The notes under the pieces: generated by a model
What the model was told of the DNA's origin: nothing
The model's database searches: none
Seen by the model: only the letters and a program-made list of their open reading frames with translations
In this document: positions 28,408 to 38,091 of the stretch, one piece after another
Layout of the letters: each line of letters begins with the position of its first letter
Position numbering within the stretch: the first letter of the stretch is position 1
Assembly (NCBI RefSeq): GCF_026262505.1
Contig: NC_067206.1
Location: 28,287,896-28,351,895 of the forward strand
From: Trichomonas vaginalis G3
Lineage: Eukaryota > Parabasalia > Trichomonadida > Trichomonadidae
DNA: 64,000 nt
Direction: 5' to 3'
Position numbers and translations under genes: made by a program

Positions 28408-29322
28408 ATGTTAGCATCAACTTTACCAAACTCTTTAGTTATGAACCCAACTTCAATGTTAGTAGATACGTCAAAAACTATTCCAGATTCGTTTGATTTC
28501 GAAACAACAATCCAGAAGATAAAGCAAGAACTTCTCCAAGGAGATTTAGATTGCACTGCAAAAGATGAAACAAATGAACAATATCTTTATGAAATGCAGG
28601 ATATTATTGACCATCTACCTAAACTTCCTGAAATACAACAACAAAAGCTTACTATTCCAGAATTTGAAGAAATTGAAGTCAGACCAACCGACTCAGTTGA
28701 AATTAAGAAGTTCATACGTAAAGTTAACTATGAGTTCCTTGGAATTCATTGCAACCACAAAGTCATGGACAAAGACTGCAATATGGTATATAAGAACATA
28801 TCTGACTTATACAAATCTGAAGAATTCAAAACATATGACAATTTTGTTACGTTAGTAGCTAAATGTGTTTGGGAAATAAGAAATAAAGACAAAAGAAATA
28901 AGGTATGGAACGAACAAATTAGACCTGCATGTTTTGAATTTAAGAGGACCATTGACGCTTTAGTTGTTCTTGCAGGACAAATTTCAATGTACAATGCTAA
29001 AATGAACCCACAATGTTCTAAATGTAAAGCAGCAATAAGGAAATATAACTATTCTGTCAAAGAGATAGAACGTATGCGAAACGACTATGCTGACTTAAAG
29101 AAAGAGATAGAGAAACCAGCAGAAAACAAAATGAACATATTGGCATTTCTAAACAAAAACTATCCAACAGCTGACGATTTCCTTCTTTCAGATGTCAAGA
29201 AGAAATATAAAGATACATTCAATATTGTGAAAACTTTTGACATACTGACAGAGGAAATCGAAGCCACAAAATTGTTTAGAATTTCACGAATTCACAATGT
29301 TTACCATGTAAAACGCTTATAA
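28408..29322 (+). CDS. Unknown 304-residue coiled-coil protein (unit 2)
   Basis: Not recognised. The N-terminal half is acidic (DFETTIQKIKQELLQGD region). There are scattered Cys/His residues (FLGIHCNHK, CSKCKAA) and a predicted coiled coil near residues 215-245 (KEIERMRNDYADLKKEIEKP). The ATG lies 8 nt after TTTTTATT. It is the only gene between the two 49-bp inverted repeats, and it lies next to the array joint whichever phase is chosen. Confidence 0.6.
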   Translation: MLASTLPNSLVMNPTSMLVDTSKTIPDSFDFETTIQKIKQELLQGDLDCTAKDETNEQYLYEMQDIIDHLPKLPEIQQQKLTIPEFEEIEVRPTDSVEIKKFIRKVNYEFLGIHCNHKVMDKDCNMVYKNISDLYKSEEFKTYDNFVTLVAKCVWEIRNKDKRNKVWNEQIRPACFEFKRTIDALVVLAGQISMYNAKMNPQCSKCKAAIRKYNYSVKEIERMRNDYADLKKEIEKPAENKMNILAFLNKNYPTADDFLLSDVKKKYKDTFNIVKTFDILTEEIEATKLFRISRIHNVYHVKRL

Positions 29323-29330
29323 AACTTTAT

Positions 29331-29379
29331 GGTAGAAAAAAGGGTAGAAAACGGGATAGATATACCCTTCTACCCTAAA
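29331..29379. repeat. 49-bp inverted repeat, right arm (unit 2)
   Basis: Perfect inverted partner of 28254-28302. It starts 8 bp after the stop of the enclosed gene. Confidence 0.85.
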
Positions 29380-29590
29380 TTTTATTTTTGCCGAATTCTG
29401 TATAAAATTCTGAGTAAAATGACATATGGAACACATACTTTTTCAGTAAGGACATATGAGGTTAAAAAAAGAGGTGAAAAGTTGTGTGCATTTGCACTAG
29501 TTCACCTAAATTTATTTTTGACCGTAAAATTCAAATATGACTAACACTAAAGTAACCTTACAAATGTAAACTTATATCGTTCTATTTTCT

Positions 29591-30232
29591 CCAGATACCA
29601 AACATACAGACGACTGGTTCAGAAACCAAAGCACACAAGAACTTTTGAGTGAAATTTCTCTAGACCGAGAATTCTCGGTCTTGCATAAAACACATGAAAA
29701 TCGTAAAAATTTGCCAATAAATTTAAGAGGATATTATGTTCATAGACTTTTAGTAAATGCTGTTGCAATGTGGGCTTCTCCTCGTTATGCATGGCATGTT
29801 TACAAACTTCTTGACGATTTACATACAGAAATGAGAAAAGAGATGGAAAACAAGCTTGAAGCAAAAGACAAAAGCATTCAGAAAAGAATACCACGTTCGG
29901 TACCAAAAGGAAAGGAAAAGAACTATAAGTATATGATTTATACTGAAGATATGGAAGACAGTGACATGGTTATGTTGCATTTAGTCAGAAGAAACAACAA
30001 AAGCTTTTACGACCTTGCTAAGATTTGCAAATCTGACAGAAATTGGTTCTATCGCGAAAACTTACCGATTTCAATGACTCCAAATGAAGATGTGAAACAA
30101 ATAGTTCAAGATACGTTACCTCAAACACACTATGATATTAAAGGTTGTACAATTTTTACCTTCAAAGAAGATTTGCCATTGTTAAAGGAAAAAATAACAG
30201 AGTATTTTGACAACTTCAAACAAGTAGGGTAA
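29591..30232 (+). pseudogene. KilA-N protein, shortened copy (unit 2)
   Basis: Matches the KilA-N gene at 755 only from its middle onward. The upstream 5' part and promoter seen in unit 1 are absent. The KilA-N core and C-terminal domain remain readable. Confidence 0.6.
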
Positions 30233-30321
30233 ATGCACTCTTTATTTTTCAAGCTTGACTTCAGATGGCTCAGGTAGCTCTATAAGGTAAATTGCCTCGT
30301 CAAATCCTTCTGGCATTCCGA

Positions 30322-30546
30322 GTCCTTCCATCCGACAGGAAAATATTTTCCCGACAACTGGAAAAAATTTTCCGGACAAAGGGAAAAAATTTTCCCGACG
30401 ACAAGAAGAACTCTTCCAGTTGTCCGTCCGTAAACCATTCAAATTTTCGAAAATTGAGAACTTTTTGGTCGAACTTCAGAAAAAATTTTCCTTCCGACAG
30501 AAAAAGTTTTTCCTTCCGACAGGAAAAATTTTTCCTTCCGACAGGA
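30322..30546. repeat. CCGACAGGAA-type minisatellite (unit 2)
   Basis: Shorter version of the array at 1639, with fewer TTCC...GGAA units. The flanking sequences are conserved, so repeat number is what differs. Confidence 0.7.
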
Positions 30547-30656
30547 CACAAACGGATGACTGACGTTCCTCTTCCTGAATGCCTTCCAAAGCCAGAAGAA
30601 CCGAAAGCTGCAGAACCACAACAGACTTACTTACTAAGACTAAACACTTACATTTT

Positions 30657-31532
30657 TCAAGCTTGACTTTTTACAATTTGAACTTTGTTTGCGTAGATAT
30701 GAATTCTGAAAGAAGTATGAGGGTCTTGTATGACTTTATACTTCTCCCATAGTTCATGTCTGTCAAACTTACCTGCCATGGACTCTTTCATAAGTTCCAT
30801 GAAATCGTCTTCGGACAATCCTGGGAAAAGTATAATGTCAGTAAGTATTCTCTTTACATCCTTACTTAAACTCTTTGCTGTCTGTACACATATTACGACT
30901 GAGATGTTAAAGTGTCTGAGCTTCTTGAGAATTCGACACATATCTTGTTCTCTATTCTTTAACAAAGGATGAGAAGCAAAGTCATCTAAGATAAGAAGAC
31001 ATCTGTGAGGGTAAGTCTTCCAATCGTAAGATTGCAATTTCTTCGAAATGTATTCTATCTCTTTCTGTTTGTTTCTGAAGTGTTTCTTCTCTAATATTCT
31101 CTGCATTTCCTCATTAGGGTCTTTGAACTTAGAATTTATATACTCATTTATAGCATTATACTTCAAAACTCTTCTTTGGTACTTCTTTATCCAATCTAAC
31201 AACTCAGAGTCTTTTATACATACTAACTTAGACTTCTTTATAATATCTTTGAACGAATTGACGGTTTGGTCAAATTGACCAGAAGTCGAACAAATAACAA
31301 CTAACTCATAGAATGGGTTCTTCTCATCTAGTTCTTGTTGTTGTGCAGCCATTTTAAGATAAGTGAAAGTCTTACCCGACCCAGGTGGTGCAATTAGACC
31401 TGTTATACCATTCTGAGCAAATAAGAACTTGTCATGTATAGGTTTTATCTGAGCATTTTCTAACTTCCTCTTGTTCTTATTTAAAACATTCTCAAATTTT
31501 TTGTCAATGTCAGCAAACTTTTTTTCTAACAT
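30657..31532 (-). CDS. A32-like FtsK/HerA-family DNA-packaging ATPase (unit 2)
   Basis: 291 residues from the chosen start (MLEKKFADIDKKF). Walker A is GLIAPPGSGKTF at about residues 44-55. Walker B is RCLLILDDF at about 177-185, followed by a sensor-like SVVICVQTAKSL. This is the signature of packaging ATPases of Polintons, virophages and nucleocytoplasmic large DNA viruses, which drive genome DNA into the capsid. A longer frame begins at 31634, but it would run antisense into the next gene. The start at 31532 leaves a 36-bp divergent promoter region, which fits the rest of the element. Confidence 0.8.
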   Translation of the reverse strand: MLEKKFADIDKKFENVLNKNKRKLENAQIKPIHDKFLFAQNGITGLIAPPGSGKTFTYLKMAAQQQELDEKNPFYELVVICSTSGQFDQTVNSFKDIIKKSKLVCIKDSELLDWIKKYQRRVLKYNAINEYINSKFKDPNEEMQRILEKKHFRNKQKEIEYISKKLQSYDWKTYPHRCLLILDDFASHPLLKNREQDMCRILKKLRHFNISVVICVQTAKSLSKDVKRILTDIILFPGLSEDDFMELMKESMAGKFDRHELWEKYKVIQDPHTSFRIHIYANKVQIVKSQA

Positions 31533-31568
31533 ATTTTTAGAAAAATTAAAATTTTTATCTTTTAGAAA
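31533..31568. promoter_or_regulatory. 36-bp divergent promoter region (unit 2)
   Basis: Lies between the ATPase (minus) and the 149-residue gene (plus). TTTTTATC is 9 nt before the plus-strand ATG. Copies at 2910-2945 and 61483-61518. Confidence 0.5.
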
Positions 31569-32018
31569 ATGTCTAGCGATTTCGCTATCTATATTCGAGA
31601 CAAACTTTTTGACAGCAAAACATCTGTCGACCATAAAATCTTACATAGTGTAAACAAGAAAGGTGAATTTGTTCTAAAGTTCTGTTTCTGGGAATATGAC
31701 AAGAACCATAAAACATTAAGCAGAGCAGTCTTAAAATTTGTCAATGACAGACTTGTTGACAGAGATGACGCCGATTGGAAAGATGAAGTCCAACAAAAGT
31801 TCTTAGAATGCAAAGAAGACACATGCGCTTTTCTTGAAGATGAAATAGAAAACAGAATAGAAGAGCTATTAAAGGACAAAGAACTTTTACATAAATATGG
31901 TTGCGCCAAATTTGACATAACTCCACCAGAAAAGAAGAAGAAAGAAAAGAAAGTAGAAGAAGAGAAGAAAGAACCTGAACCAGAGCCAGTTCCACCGAAG
32001 AAGAAATTTGACATGTAA
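31569..32018 (+). CDS. Unknown 149-residue protein, charged C-terminus (unit 2)
   Basis: Not recognised. Residues 1-115 appear globular (FVLKFCFWEYDKNHKT, helical EDEIENRIEELLKDKELL). The tail is a Lys/Glu run followed by PEPEPVPPKKKFDM. It ends 16 bp before the convergent next gene. Identical in unit 3. A DNA-associated replication or packaging accessory role would fit its neighbours, but nothing in the sequence shows it. Confidence 0.6.
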   Translation: MSSDFAIYIRDKLFDSKTSVDHKILHSVNKKGEFVLKFCFWEYDKNHKTLSRAVLKFVNDRLVDRDDADWKDEVQQKFLECKEDTCAFLEDEIENRIEELLKDKELLHKYGCAKFDITPPEKKKKEKKVEEEKKEPEPEPVPPKKKFDM

Positions 32019-32034
32019 AAATAAAATTTTATTT

Positions 32035-32454
32035 TTAGAACATTTCTGGGTCAATGTCAATGTTCTCTTCCTCTTTAGGAGTAAACACTGGCTTAGACTC
32101 TAAAATCTTTTTACCCAATTTACCTTGAACTTCTACAACTTTAGACTCATAATATTCATAGTCGTCTGTCTTCTTTGGTTCATAAGGTATAACAAGTTTG
32201 TATGCTTTGCCTTCTTTAAGGTTTGAGAACCTTCTGTCAAAACTTTCTTTGACTGTTAACAAACCTTCTATGTCTAAGTCTTCAAATTTCGCACCATTTT
32301 TAGTCACAATAGCAAACTTAACTGGTTCGATGTTCCAAAATTTGCTGAATGTAGACTTTTCAAAATTGTAGAAGTAAACATTCAAATATGCGAATGGAGC
32401 TAACTTATCTTTGACTTCTGTCATGTACTTATTTACTGAGATGAATTTTGCCAT
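32035..32454 (-). CDS. Unknown 139-residue protein (unit 2)
   Basis: Not recognised. Alternating hydrophobic strands (AYLNVYFYNFEKS, VKFAIVTKNGAKF, AYKLVIPYEPKK) and an acidic tail (EEENIDIDPEMF) are reminiscent of single-stranded DNA-binding proteins with an OB fold and acidic end, and the adjacent helicase gene fits. This is a weak inference. Confidence 0.5.
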   Translation of the reverse strand: MAKFISVNKYMTEVKDKLAPFAYLNVYFYNFEKSTFSKFWNIEPVKFAIVTKNGAKFEDLDIEGLLTVKESFDRRFSNLKEGKAYKLVIPYEPKKTDDYEYYESKVVEVQGKLGKKILESKPVFTPKEEENIDIDPEMF

Positions 32455-32490
32455 CTTTTTCTATCGGATAAAAAAATATTTTTTTAAAAT

Positions 32491-33725
32491 TTACTCAGAA
32501 AAAATTTTCTTTGTATATACACCATTCTGTACGTCTAAAAGACTTTTGACATTTGCCAAGAATGTTCGTTTAGACGCTGGCATATAACCATACTCTTGAC
32601 AATATTGTTTATATTCATCATATAAAGACTTTTCATCTAAACACTCAAAGTCGCTTTCTTCTATGAACAGTTCATATACACTCTTGTTTGCTTCTAACAA
32701 TGTTTGTCTCTCTTCGGTATGTGGAATTTGTCTTGGATTGAAGTTAGAAATATCTAATGTCATGAAATATGAGAACAAGTGGTTGTAAAAGTCAGATGTC
32801 AAACATTCTGACAAAGCGTCAAAATATTCAGTATCTTGCATATGAGAATCTGACGTTCTGACGACTACATATCTTCTGTCAGAACTTTCTAACTTCATCG
32901 GAACAGCATTGTTTGAAACCATAATGAAGTTTGCAACATTCTCACAAACTCTTGAGTCTTTATACTTTCTTTCAACAACTCCAACTTTATCTGTTATAAG
33001 ACTCTTCAAAGCATCTGAGTTTAAAACTTTTGTTGTATCTATACTTTGAAGTTCATTGCAAACTATAAGTTTCATATTCTCAATTGAAGAGTTAAATTTA
33101 CCACAGATGTTTTCTAAGTTTGTCATATTAGGGTTCGAATAACCTTCTAAAAGTTTGCATAAGATATCTGTAAAGAATGTGTTCTTACATGTTCCTTGTT
33201 TTCCAATTATAATGAGAGCAGTTTCATTTTTAGCACTTGGATGTTGTAAGATGTTTGCAAACCAACATAAGATATACTCATAAACCTTTTCGTTTCCATT
33301 GCATATAATTTCTTTGACATGGTCTAACCAAGCTTCTATAATATTTTCTTTCCATTCTACTTGTTCATATTTATATCCAGTGAAGATAGAATAGAAGTTT
33401 GGAGATGGTGTATAGAACTTATACCTCGAACTGAAAAATCTTCTAACTTTGACAATAAGATATCCCAAGCATCTAACATCTTCATACCAACTTGTACGAC
33501 TTTTATTTTCTTAAGTTTCTGTCTACATTCTTGTTCTGAAACTATTGTCGCTTTAGGTTTGTTAAAGACTACATCCCATTCTTTCATAACATAACATTCT
33601 GGGGCAGAGTCGACATAAATGACTAAACGTTTCAAATTCTCGACTGCTTTGTTATAGTCTCGAAATGGACACATATTTCTGAATGCTTGGAAGTCATAAA
33701 AATCTGAAACATCTATTCTGTACAT
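32491..33725 (-). pseudogene. SF3 helicase (unit 2, broken)
   Basis: Unit 2 copy of the helicase at 62441. The frame is broken. Confidence 0.8.
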
Positions 33726-33755
33726 TTTTATAAGAATAAAAAAAATATTATTTTT

Positions 33756-34553
33756 TTATTCTTGACTTTGTTGTTCCATTTGTTGCATTTGTTGTTCTTG
33801 AGCTATTTGTTGTTGAAGTTGTTCTTGTAATACAATACTTTCACCAGTTGCATCTTCCAATTCGAAACTTTCTGCCGTCATTGACAAATACATAGGACAT
33901 AAAAGTTTTACAGGAACAAAGTTTGCGTCAACTAATGTCAACGTTATACTTGCCAAAGTGTTTGAGTTCACTAAGGTTGAAAATTCTGCATTCGAATGAA
34001 CAATAGGCAAACCAGCAGAGAAAGTATTGTTTATACGCATAAGTATCTTTTGGTCATAATAGTTTCTGTCGACATTCGAATAACACTTTGAACCTAAGTT
34101 TGAAACAATATATAAGATTGGTGTGCTTAATGTCAATGGAATAGACATTCCTTGTATGACACCTTTTCCTGTTATAGGAAACTGTTGGTAGTAAAAACCA
34201 GAAATAAGTTTTGTATTATAGCTCATATCGTTTATAGTAAACTCAGTCGGACATCCAAACATAATGAAACCTGCTCTAGTTGCAGCACATGTTACACCCG
34301 TACTTAAAGTATTAAATAAGTCAACAAAACCTGTTGGTGGCATATCTGAGTAAGTATCTTCAAAGGAGTATTTTTTACCATTCACAACAATAAAGTCTTC
34401 TGGTGTCAAAAGAGCAAAACAGGCTTTAGTCGTCATTGTGTTTAAGGTTAGTTTACAATATCGTCCTTGAGGACTTTGTAAGTTTGTTGTTATAGAATTA
34501 TATGACTCAGGGTTTTTAGTCGTAATAGTATAAACCATTATGTCTTCTGCCAT
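33756..34553 (-). CDS. Candidate penton/minor capsid protein (unit 2)
   Basis: 265 residues, beta-rich by pattern. A C-terminal half of the kind SITLTLVDANFVPVKLL resembles the (L/I)xLxDxxGxPI strand of single-jelly-roll penton proteins in Polintons and virophages. The last 30 residues are Gln/Glu-rich (QEQLQQQIAQEQQMQQ). Its position between the helicase and the capsid candidate also fits. The assignment is by pattern and context only. Confidence 0.45.
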   Translation of the reverse strand: MAEDIMVYTITTKNPESYNSITTNLQSPQGRYCKLTLNTMTTKACFALLTPEDFIVVNGKKYSFEDTYSDMPPTGFVDLFNTLSTGVTCAATRAGFIMFGCPTEFTINDMSYNTKLISGFYYQQFPITGKGVIQGMSIPLTLSTPILYIVSNLGSKCYSNVDRNYYDQKILMRINNTFSAGLPIVHSNAEFSTLVNSNTLASITLTLVDANFVPVKLLCPMYLSMTAESFELEDATGESIVLQEQLQQQIAQEQQMQQMEQQSQE

Positions 34554-34557
34554 TTAC

Positions 34558-35136
34558 TTAGCAAATAAATTTTAATGAAATGTTGTGGTCGTCAAATATT
34601 TTTATAACGTCTGGGAAACTATATTTTAAGTTCAACGTTTCACCTCCTTTCATAACGTATATCTTGTCAATGACATTATATGAAACACCACAGCAACTAA
34701 TGTCGGGTTCTATTTCTTTGATGTTTATATCGTCTGCCTCTGTCAAAAGTTTCAATAGTTCTTTCAAAACTTCATGAGGTGCAATGACATATGAGTTCAC
34801 TTTTACAGGGTTGTGTTCGACCAAGTTTAACATTATACTTAAAGCTTGACAAATCTTCTCCTGAGTTTGAAGTTTGTCTTTCAGTTGTTGGTAATCGTTT
34901 CGAATATCTGCAACAGAACTTAAGTCTCTGTTAACTTCAGGATATGTTGGTTCTTTTACAGGAACAATTGTTATACCATCTTCGTCTTCGTATGGTTTCC
35001 CCATTTCAACATCTCTGTCTTTGACATTGACAATAACACTTTGACTGTTTGTTTGAGTTGGTGAATTTAACTTCACATCTGCCACCGCCATTAAACCTTT
35101 TGAAACACTTACGCTTCTATTTTTCGGAAATGACAT
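34558..35136 (-). CDS. Unknown coiled-coil protein, 192 residues (unit 2)
   Basis: Starts MSFPKNRSVSVSKG, then a proline-spaced acidic linker (VPVKEPTYPEVN), a coiled coil at about residues 75-105 (DYQQLKDKLQTQEKICQ) and a C-terminal globular part. It ends 4 bp before the penton candidate start, so the two are probably one transcript. Likely a minor virion or assembly protein by context only. Confidence 0.55.
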   Translation of the reverse strand: MSFPKNRSVSVSKGLMAVADVKLNSPTQTNSQSVIVNVKDRDVEMGKPYEDEDGITIVPVKEPTYPEVNRDLSSVADIRNDYQQLKDKLQTQEKICQALSIMLNLVEHNPVKVNSYVIAPHEVLKELLKLLTEADDINIKEIEPDISCCGVSYNVIDKIYVMKGGETLNLKYSFPDVIKIFDDHNISLKFIC

Positions 35137-35154
35137 TTTACTTAGAATAAAAAG
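35137..35154. promoter_or_regulatory. 18-bp bidirectional promoter (unit 2)
   Basis: Exactly 18 bp lie between the divergent start codons. It contains TTTTTATTCT on the minus strand and a TTTTACTT on the plus strand. It has the same length as the spacer at 20647. Confidence 0.5.
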
Positions 35155-35574
35155 ATGGACGTATTCGGATATCTCTTTGAATTGAAGCAAAACAAAGTTT
35201 ATACTCACAAACAATACAAGTTCATTGACAGAATAGTTCTTTATACAAACAATGGTAAATGTTATAGAATAGCAGTCTTTGCTGAACCTAAATATTTTTA
35301 TAAAGCAAAGAAAGTTGGTATAACTGAAATGGTGAAAGTTCTTGAAGCAGACAAAAATATAACTTCAAAACTTACAGATATTTCTAAAGGTAAGTTTATA
35401 ATACAGTATTATGTCAAAACAGGTGTCATAACTATTTACGATGGTGAGAAAAGTGTCAAAGAACAACTTACTGACCTGCTGCCAAAATCTGCTCGATGGA
35501 AACTGTCGTTATGCCAATCTGAGGAGCCCCAGCAGGTTTCATCGAACGAATCTTCAAAAGAGCATCTTCCGTGA
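35155..35574 (+). CDS. Unknown 139-residue protein (unit 2)
   Basis: Not recognised. Beta-rich pattern (KFIDRIVLYTNNGKCYRIAVF, KFIIQYYVKTGVITIYDG). The last third overlaps the convergent capsid candidate by 107 bp, so that part may be constrained by the other strand or be spurious. Confidence 0.45.
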   Translation: MDVFGYLFELKQNKVYTHKQYKFIDRIVLYTNNGKCYRIAVFAEPKYFYKAKKVGITEMVKVLEADKNITSKLTDISKGKFIIQYYVKTGVITIYDGEKSVKEQLTDLLPKSARWKLSLCQSEEPQQVSSNESSKEHLP

Positions 35575-37078
35575 AAAGTGCTATTGGTTTTGTAAACTTC
35601 TTTGCTCTCAATTCATCTGGACCGTCTCTGTCACCAGTATATTGTATTTGAACTGTACCAACAGTTGAAATACCACCCATAAAGTCTTCTGAGTCAGCAA
35701 ATGGAATGCCAAGCCAAAAGTTTGAACGGTCTCCATTTGTATATTGAGTTTTTTGACCTCCTGTATGAGTCCATACTTTCACATATGGCATAATAGAACT
35801 TTGCATTTCAGGGTTAATGGTTGTTGTGAAGTTGTTGTTAAAGTTCATAGCATCTAATGTCAAGTTGTATGACCTCATATCCTCAACTGTAGAATATTCT
35901 TCTCTTGGATAATATTTGCCATCTATGTTTATATGATATTTAATACCAGGGTTGTAGAAACAAGAATAGTCATTTATAGTTCGTCTGAACAGTACAAACA
36001 TAGTATCTGCATGTTTCATTGCAGTTGTTAAGGCAATATCTGTTCTTGCACCTGGGTCAGCACTTTGGTTTCCAACTTCACCTGCAAAGTCTTTGACAGA
36101 TATTTGGTGTATAGGGAACATAAGTGGAACTGCAATATATTTGGCAGCTAAAGCATTTGAAATATCTGGGTCCAACATATAGACTGCAAGTCTGCTTTCT
36201 ATTCTCTTGCATTCAAATTTTTCGCATGTGAACTTAACTGGGTCCCATACGTTTGCACCACCATTATCCTTCATATAGTAGTTTACTTCATTGTTGAAGT
36301 TTGAGAAACCAAAGTCTAAGTCAACTTTGTTTTTGCAAAAGGCAGCGAATGTTTCCTGAGCTGTTGCTTTGGCTTCAATAGTGAATGGGTCTTGTGTTGG
36401 TGCAATGACTAAGTTATTTTTGCTTGGAGTAAGTTCGATAGAAATTTTTCATGCCCAGTTTGGCAAGTATCTTAAAAACCTGAAGATGAGGAAAGATGAC
36501 AAAGGAACTCTAAGTTTCAGTTTTACTTTAGTGGCAGCAGTTCCATCTGAACCAGAAAGGTTAACATAAACTCCTGGAACGTTAGGGTCAAGTCTTCTTA
36601 TTTTCTCAATAGTTGCATACTGGTCTGTTTGTTCTCTAGCTTGTGGTTGTACTGAGTTTCTCAAAGCGAACCATTCATAGTTTGCCCATGTTACTGTTTG
36701 AACTAAGTCAGAGTTAGAATATATCTTATATCCCATAAAAACTTCTGGAGCATATTGGTATCCGACATAGAAAATTCCATTGCAACCTTTCTTGTCAGAC
36801 AACTTGGCAGAAGGTTTTATTTCAATGTCTTGTTCCACGTATAAGAATGAGTTGTCAATAGAAATAATATGAAACCTGTCGCAAGCAATATCTACTGTTG
36901 TTGAAGAACCTTCTCCAAACTCACCTACGTTTCCATAAGAAACAGCAGTTGTATATTCGTAAGTTCCAGGAACTATTTCTGACCTTCTAATGGCATTGTC
37001 GCATTCGTTATACCATTCGGAAACATTTCCGTTCATGGCATCCAAAACTGTTGGCGTAATATTCTGAGCGGCGTACAT
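35468..37078 (-). pseudogene. Candidate major capsid protein, double jelly-roll type (unit 2, broken)
   Basis: The locus could hold about 530 residues, a usual size for Polinton and virophage major capsid proteins. It encodes alternating beta-strand patterns throughout. The segment KYIAVPLMFPIHQISVKDF resembles the conserved strand following the inter-domain region in such proteins. The start is MYAAQNITPT with TTTTTACC 8 nt upstream. Position beside the penton candidate and ATPase supports it. The frame is broken in both units. Not proven by sequence alone. Confidence 0.55.
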
Positions 37079-37110
37079 TTCATATGGGTAAAAATATAGA
37101 ATAGTTGGAT

Positions 37111-38022
37111 TTATATGTCATAATAGAACCCACTCGGACCAAGCTTTACTTTCTTCCTGGCTGAGTTTTTAACTCTTCTTTTTCCTTCATTGCCACTACT
37201 TTCACTAGATGAAGTTACTTCTTCACTACTTTCACTTTGTTCTACTCTTCTCTTCTTCTTTGGTGTCGCTTTTGGTAACTTGCCCTCTGCTTCAAGTTGT
37301 TGCATCTTTGCCTCATGTTCACCTAGTATGTTGTAAATTTCCCATGTCCTTTTTGCCTTTGGGCTCTGGTCGCCCATCTCAGGTAACCAATATCCTAGAA
37401 AGATTTTGTCATAGTTTGTATTTGAGTCGTCGCTTATTGTTTGCATGACTCTTTCCTGAGTTTCCGGTTCAAGCTCTTCAAATATAGCTTGTCCATATGG
37501 AATAAGCTCGTTTCCAAATATATGTTTTTGTAGCCATTCTGGTTTTCTTTCCATGTTACCAATAATATCTTTTGTGAATGGGAAAGCTTTTACCCAACGT
37601 TTCAGTCTTGCGTCATTTATTTCTGTAGTTGGTTTTATTTTGTCATGGAACATGTTTTTCAATACTAACATTTCATTTGGTACTGTCCATTTGAGTTTTC
37701 TTAAATATTCATCCCTTCTCGGTTCATTGTCTGCAAAGTAAGTTTTTATGACATTTTGCAAACATTCGTTTGCAAGGTCATGTACAATAGGTTCTCTTCC
37801 TTCTCTCTCCCTAACTCTCTTTCTAAACTCTTCACCAAATATACCATCTCTATGGTTCTGTGTAGTTCTTTGAGATAAATGTTCTAGAACGTCAGGTGTT
37901 ATATTTCCCTCAGCCATGTTCATTTCATACTGGTCCAAAATATCTGCATCTTTCATATCTTTCAATGGCATTAAAGCCGCGCTGAAAATACCAGCTATAT
38001 CTGGTTCACCATTCACTTCCAT
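37111..38022 (-). CDS. Unknown charged 303-residue protein (unit 2)
   Basis: Not recognised. A helical N-terminal part, a middle with ERKPEWLQKHIFGNELIPYG, and a Ser/Glu-rich stretch (SESSEEVTSSSESSGNEG) followed by a basic end (KKVKLGPSGFYYDI). The serine-acidic stretch resembles phosphorylated linkers. It lies between the capsid candidate and the large coiled-coil protein, so a virion role is likely by context. Confidence 0.55.
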   Translation of the reverse strand: MEVNGEPDIAGIFSAALMPLKDMKDADILDQYEMNMAEGNITPDVLEHLSQRTTQNHRDGIFGEEFRKRVREREGREPIVHDLANECLQNVIKTYFADNEPRRDEYLRKLKWTVPNEMLVLKNMFHDKIKPTTEINDARLKRWVKAFPFTKDIIGNMERKPEWLQKHIFGNELIPYGQAIFEELEPETQERVMQTISDDSNTNYDKIFLGYWLPEMGDQSPKAKRTWEIYNILGEHEAKMQQLEAEGKLPKATPKKKRRVEQSESSEEVTSSSESSGNEGKRRVKNSARKKVKLGPSGFYYDI

Positions 38023-38091
38023 TGCGTCTACAACTTCTTGGAATTGAGGTTGTAAGTTTATGAACCACCTATCCTGATTAGCTTTATGACC

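Noticed and set aside
29555-29591. GT...AG intron-like stretch before the shortened KilA-N copy
   Set aside because: No branch-site or conserved 5' splice words, and comparison with unit 1 shows a simple structural difference instead.
31533-31634. Longer ATPase start at 31634
   Set aside because: It would run antisense through the start of the neighbouring gene and its promoter. The start at 31532 fits the divergent arrangement.
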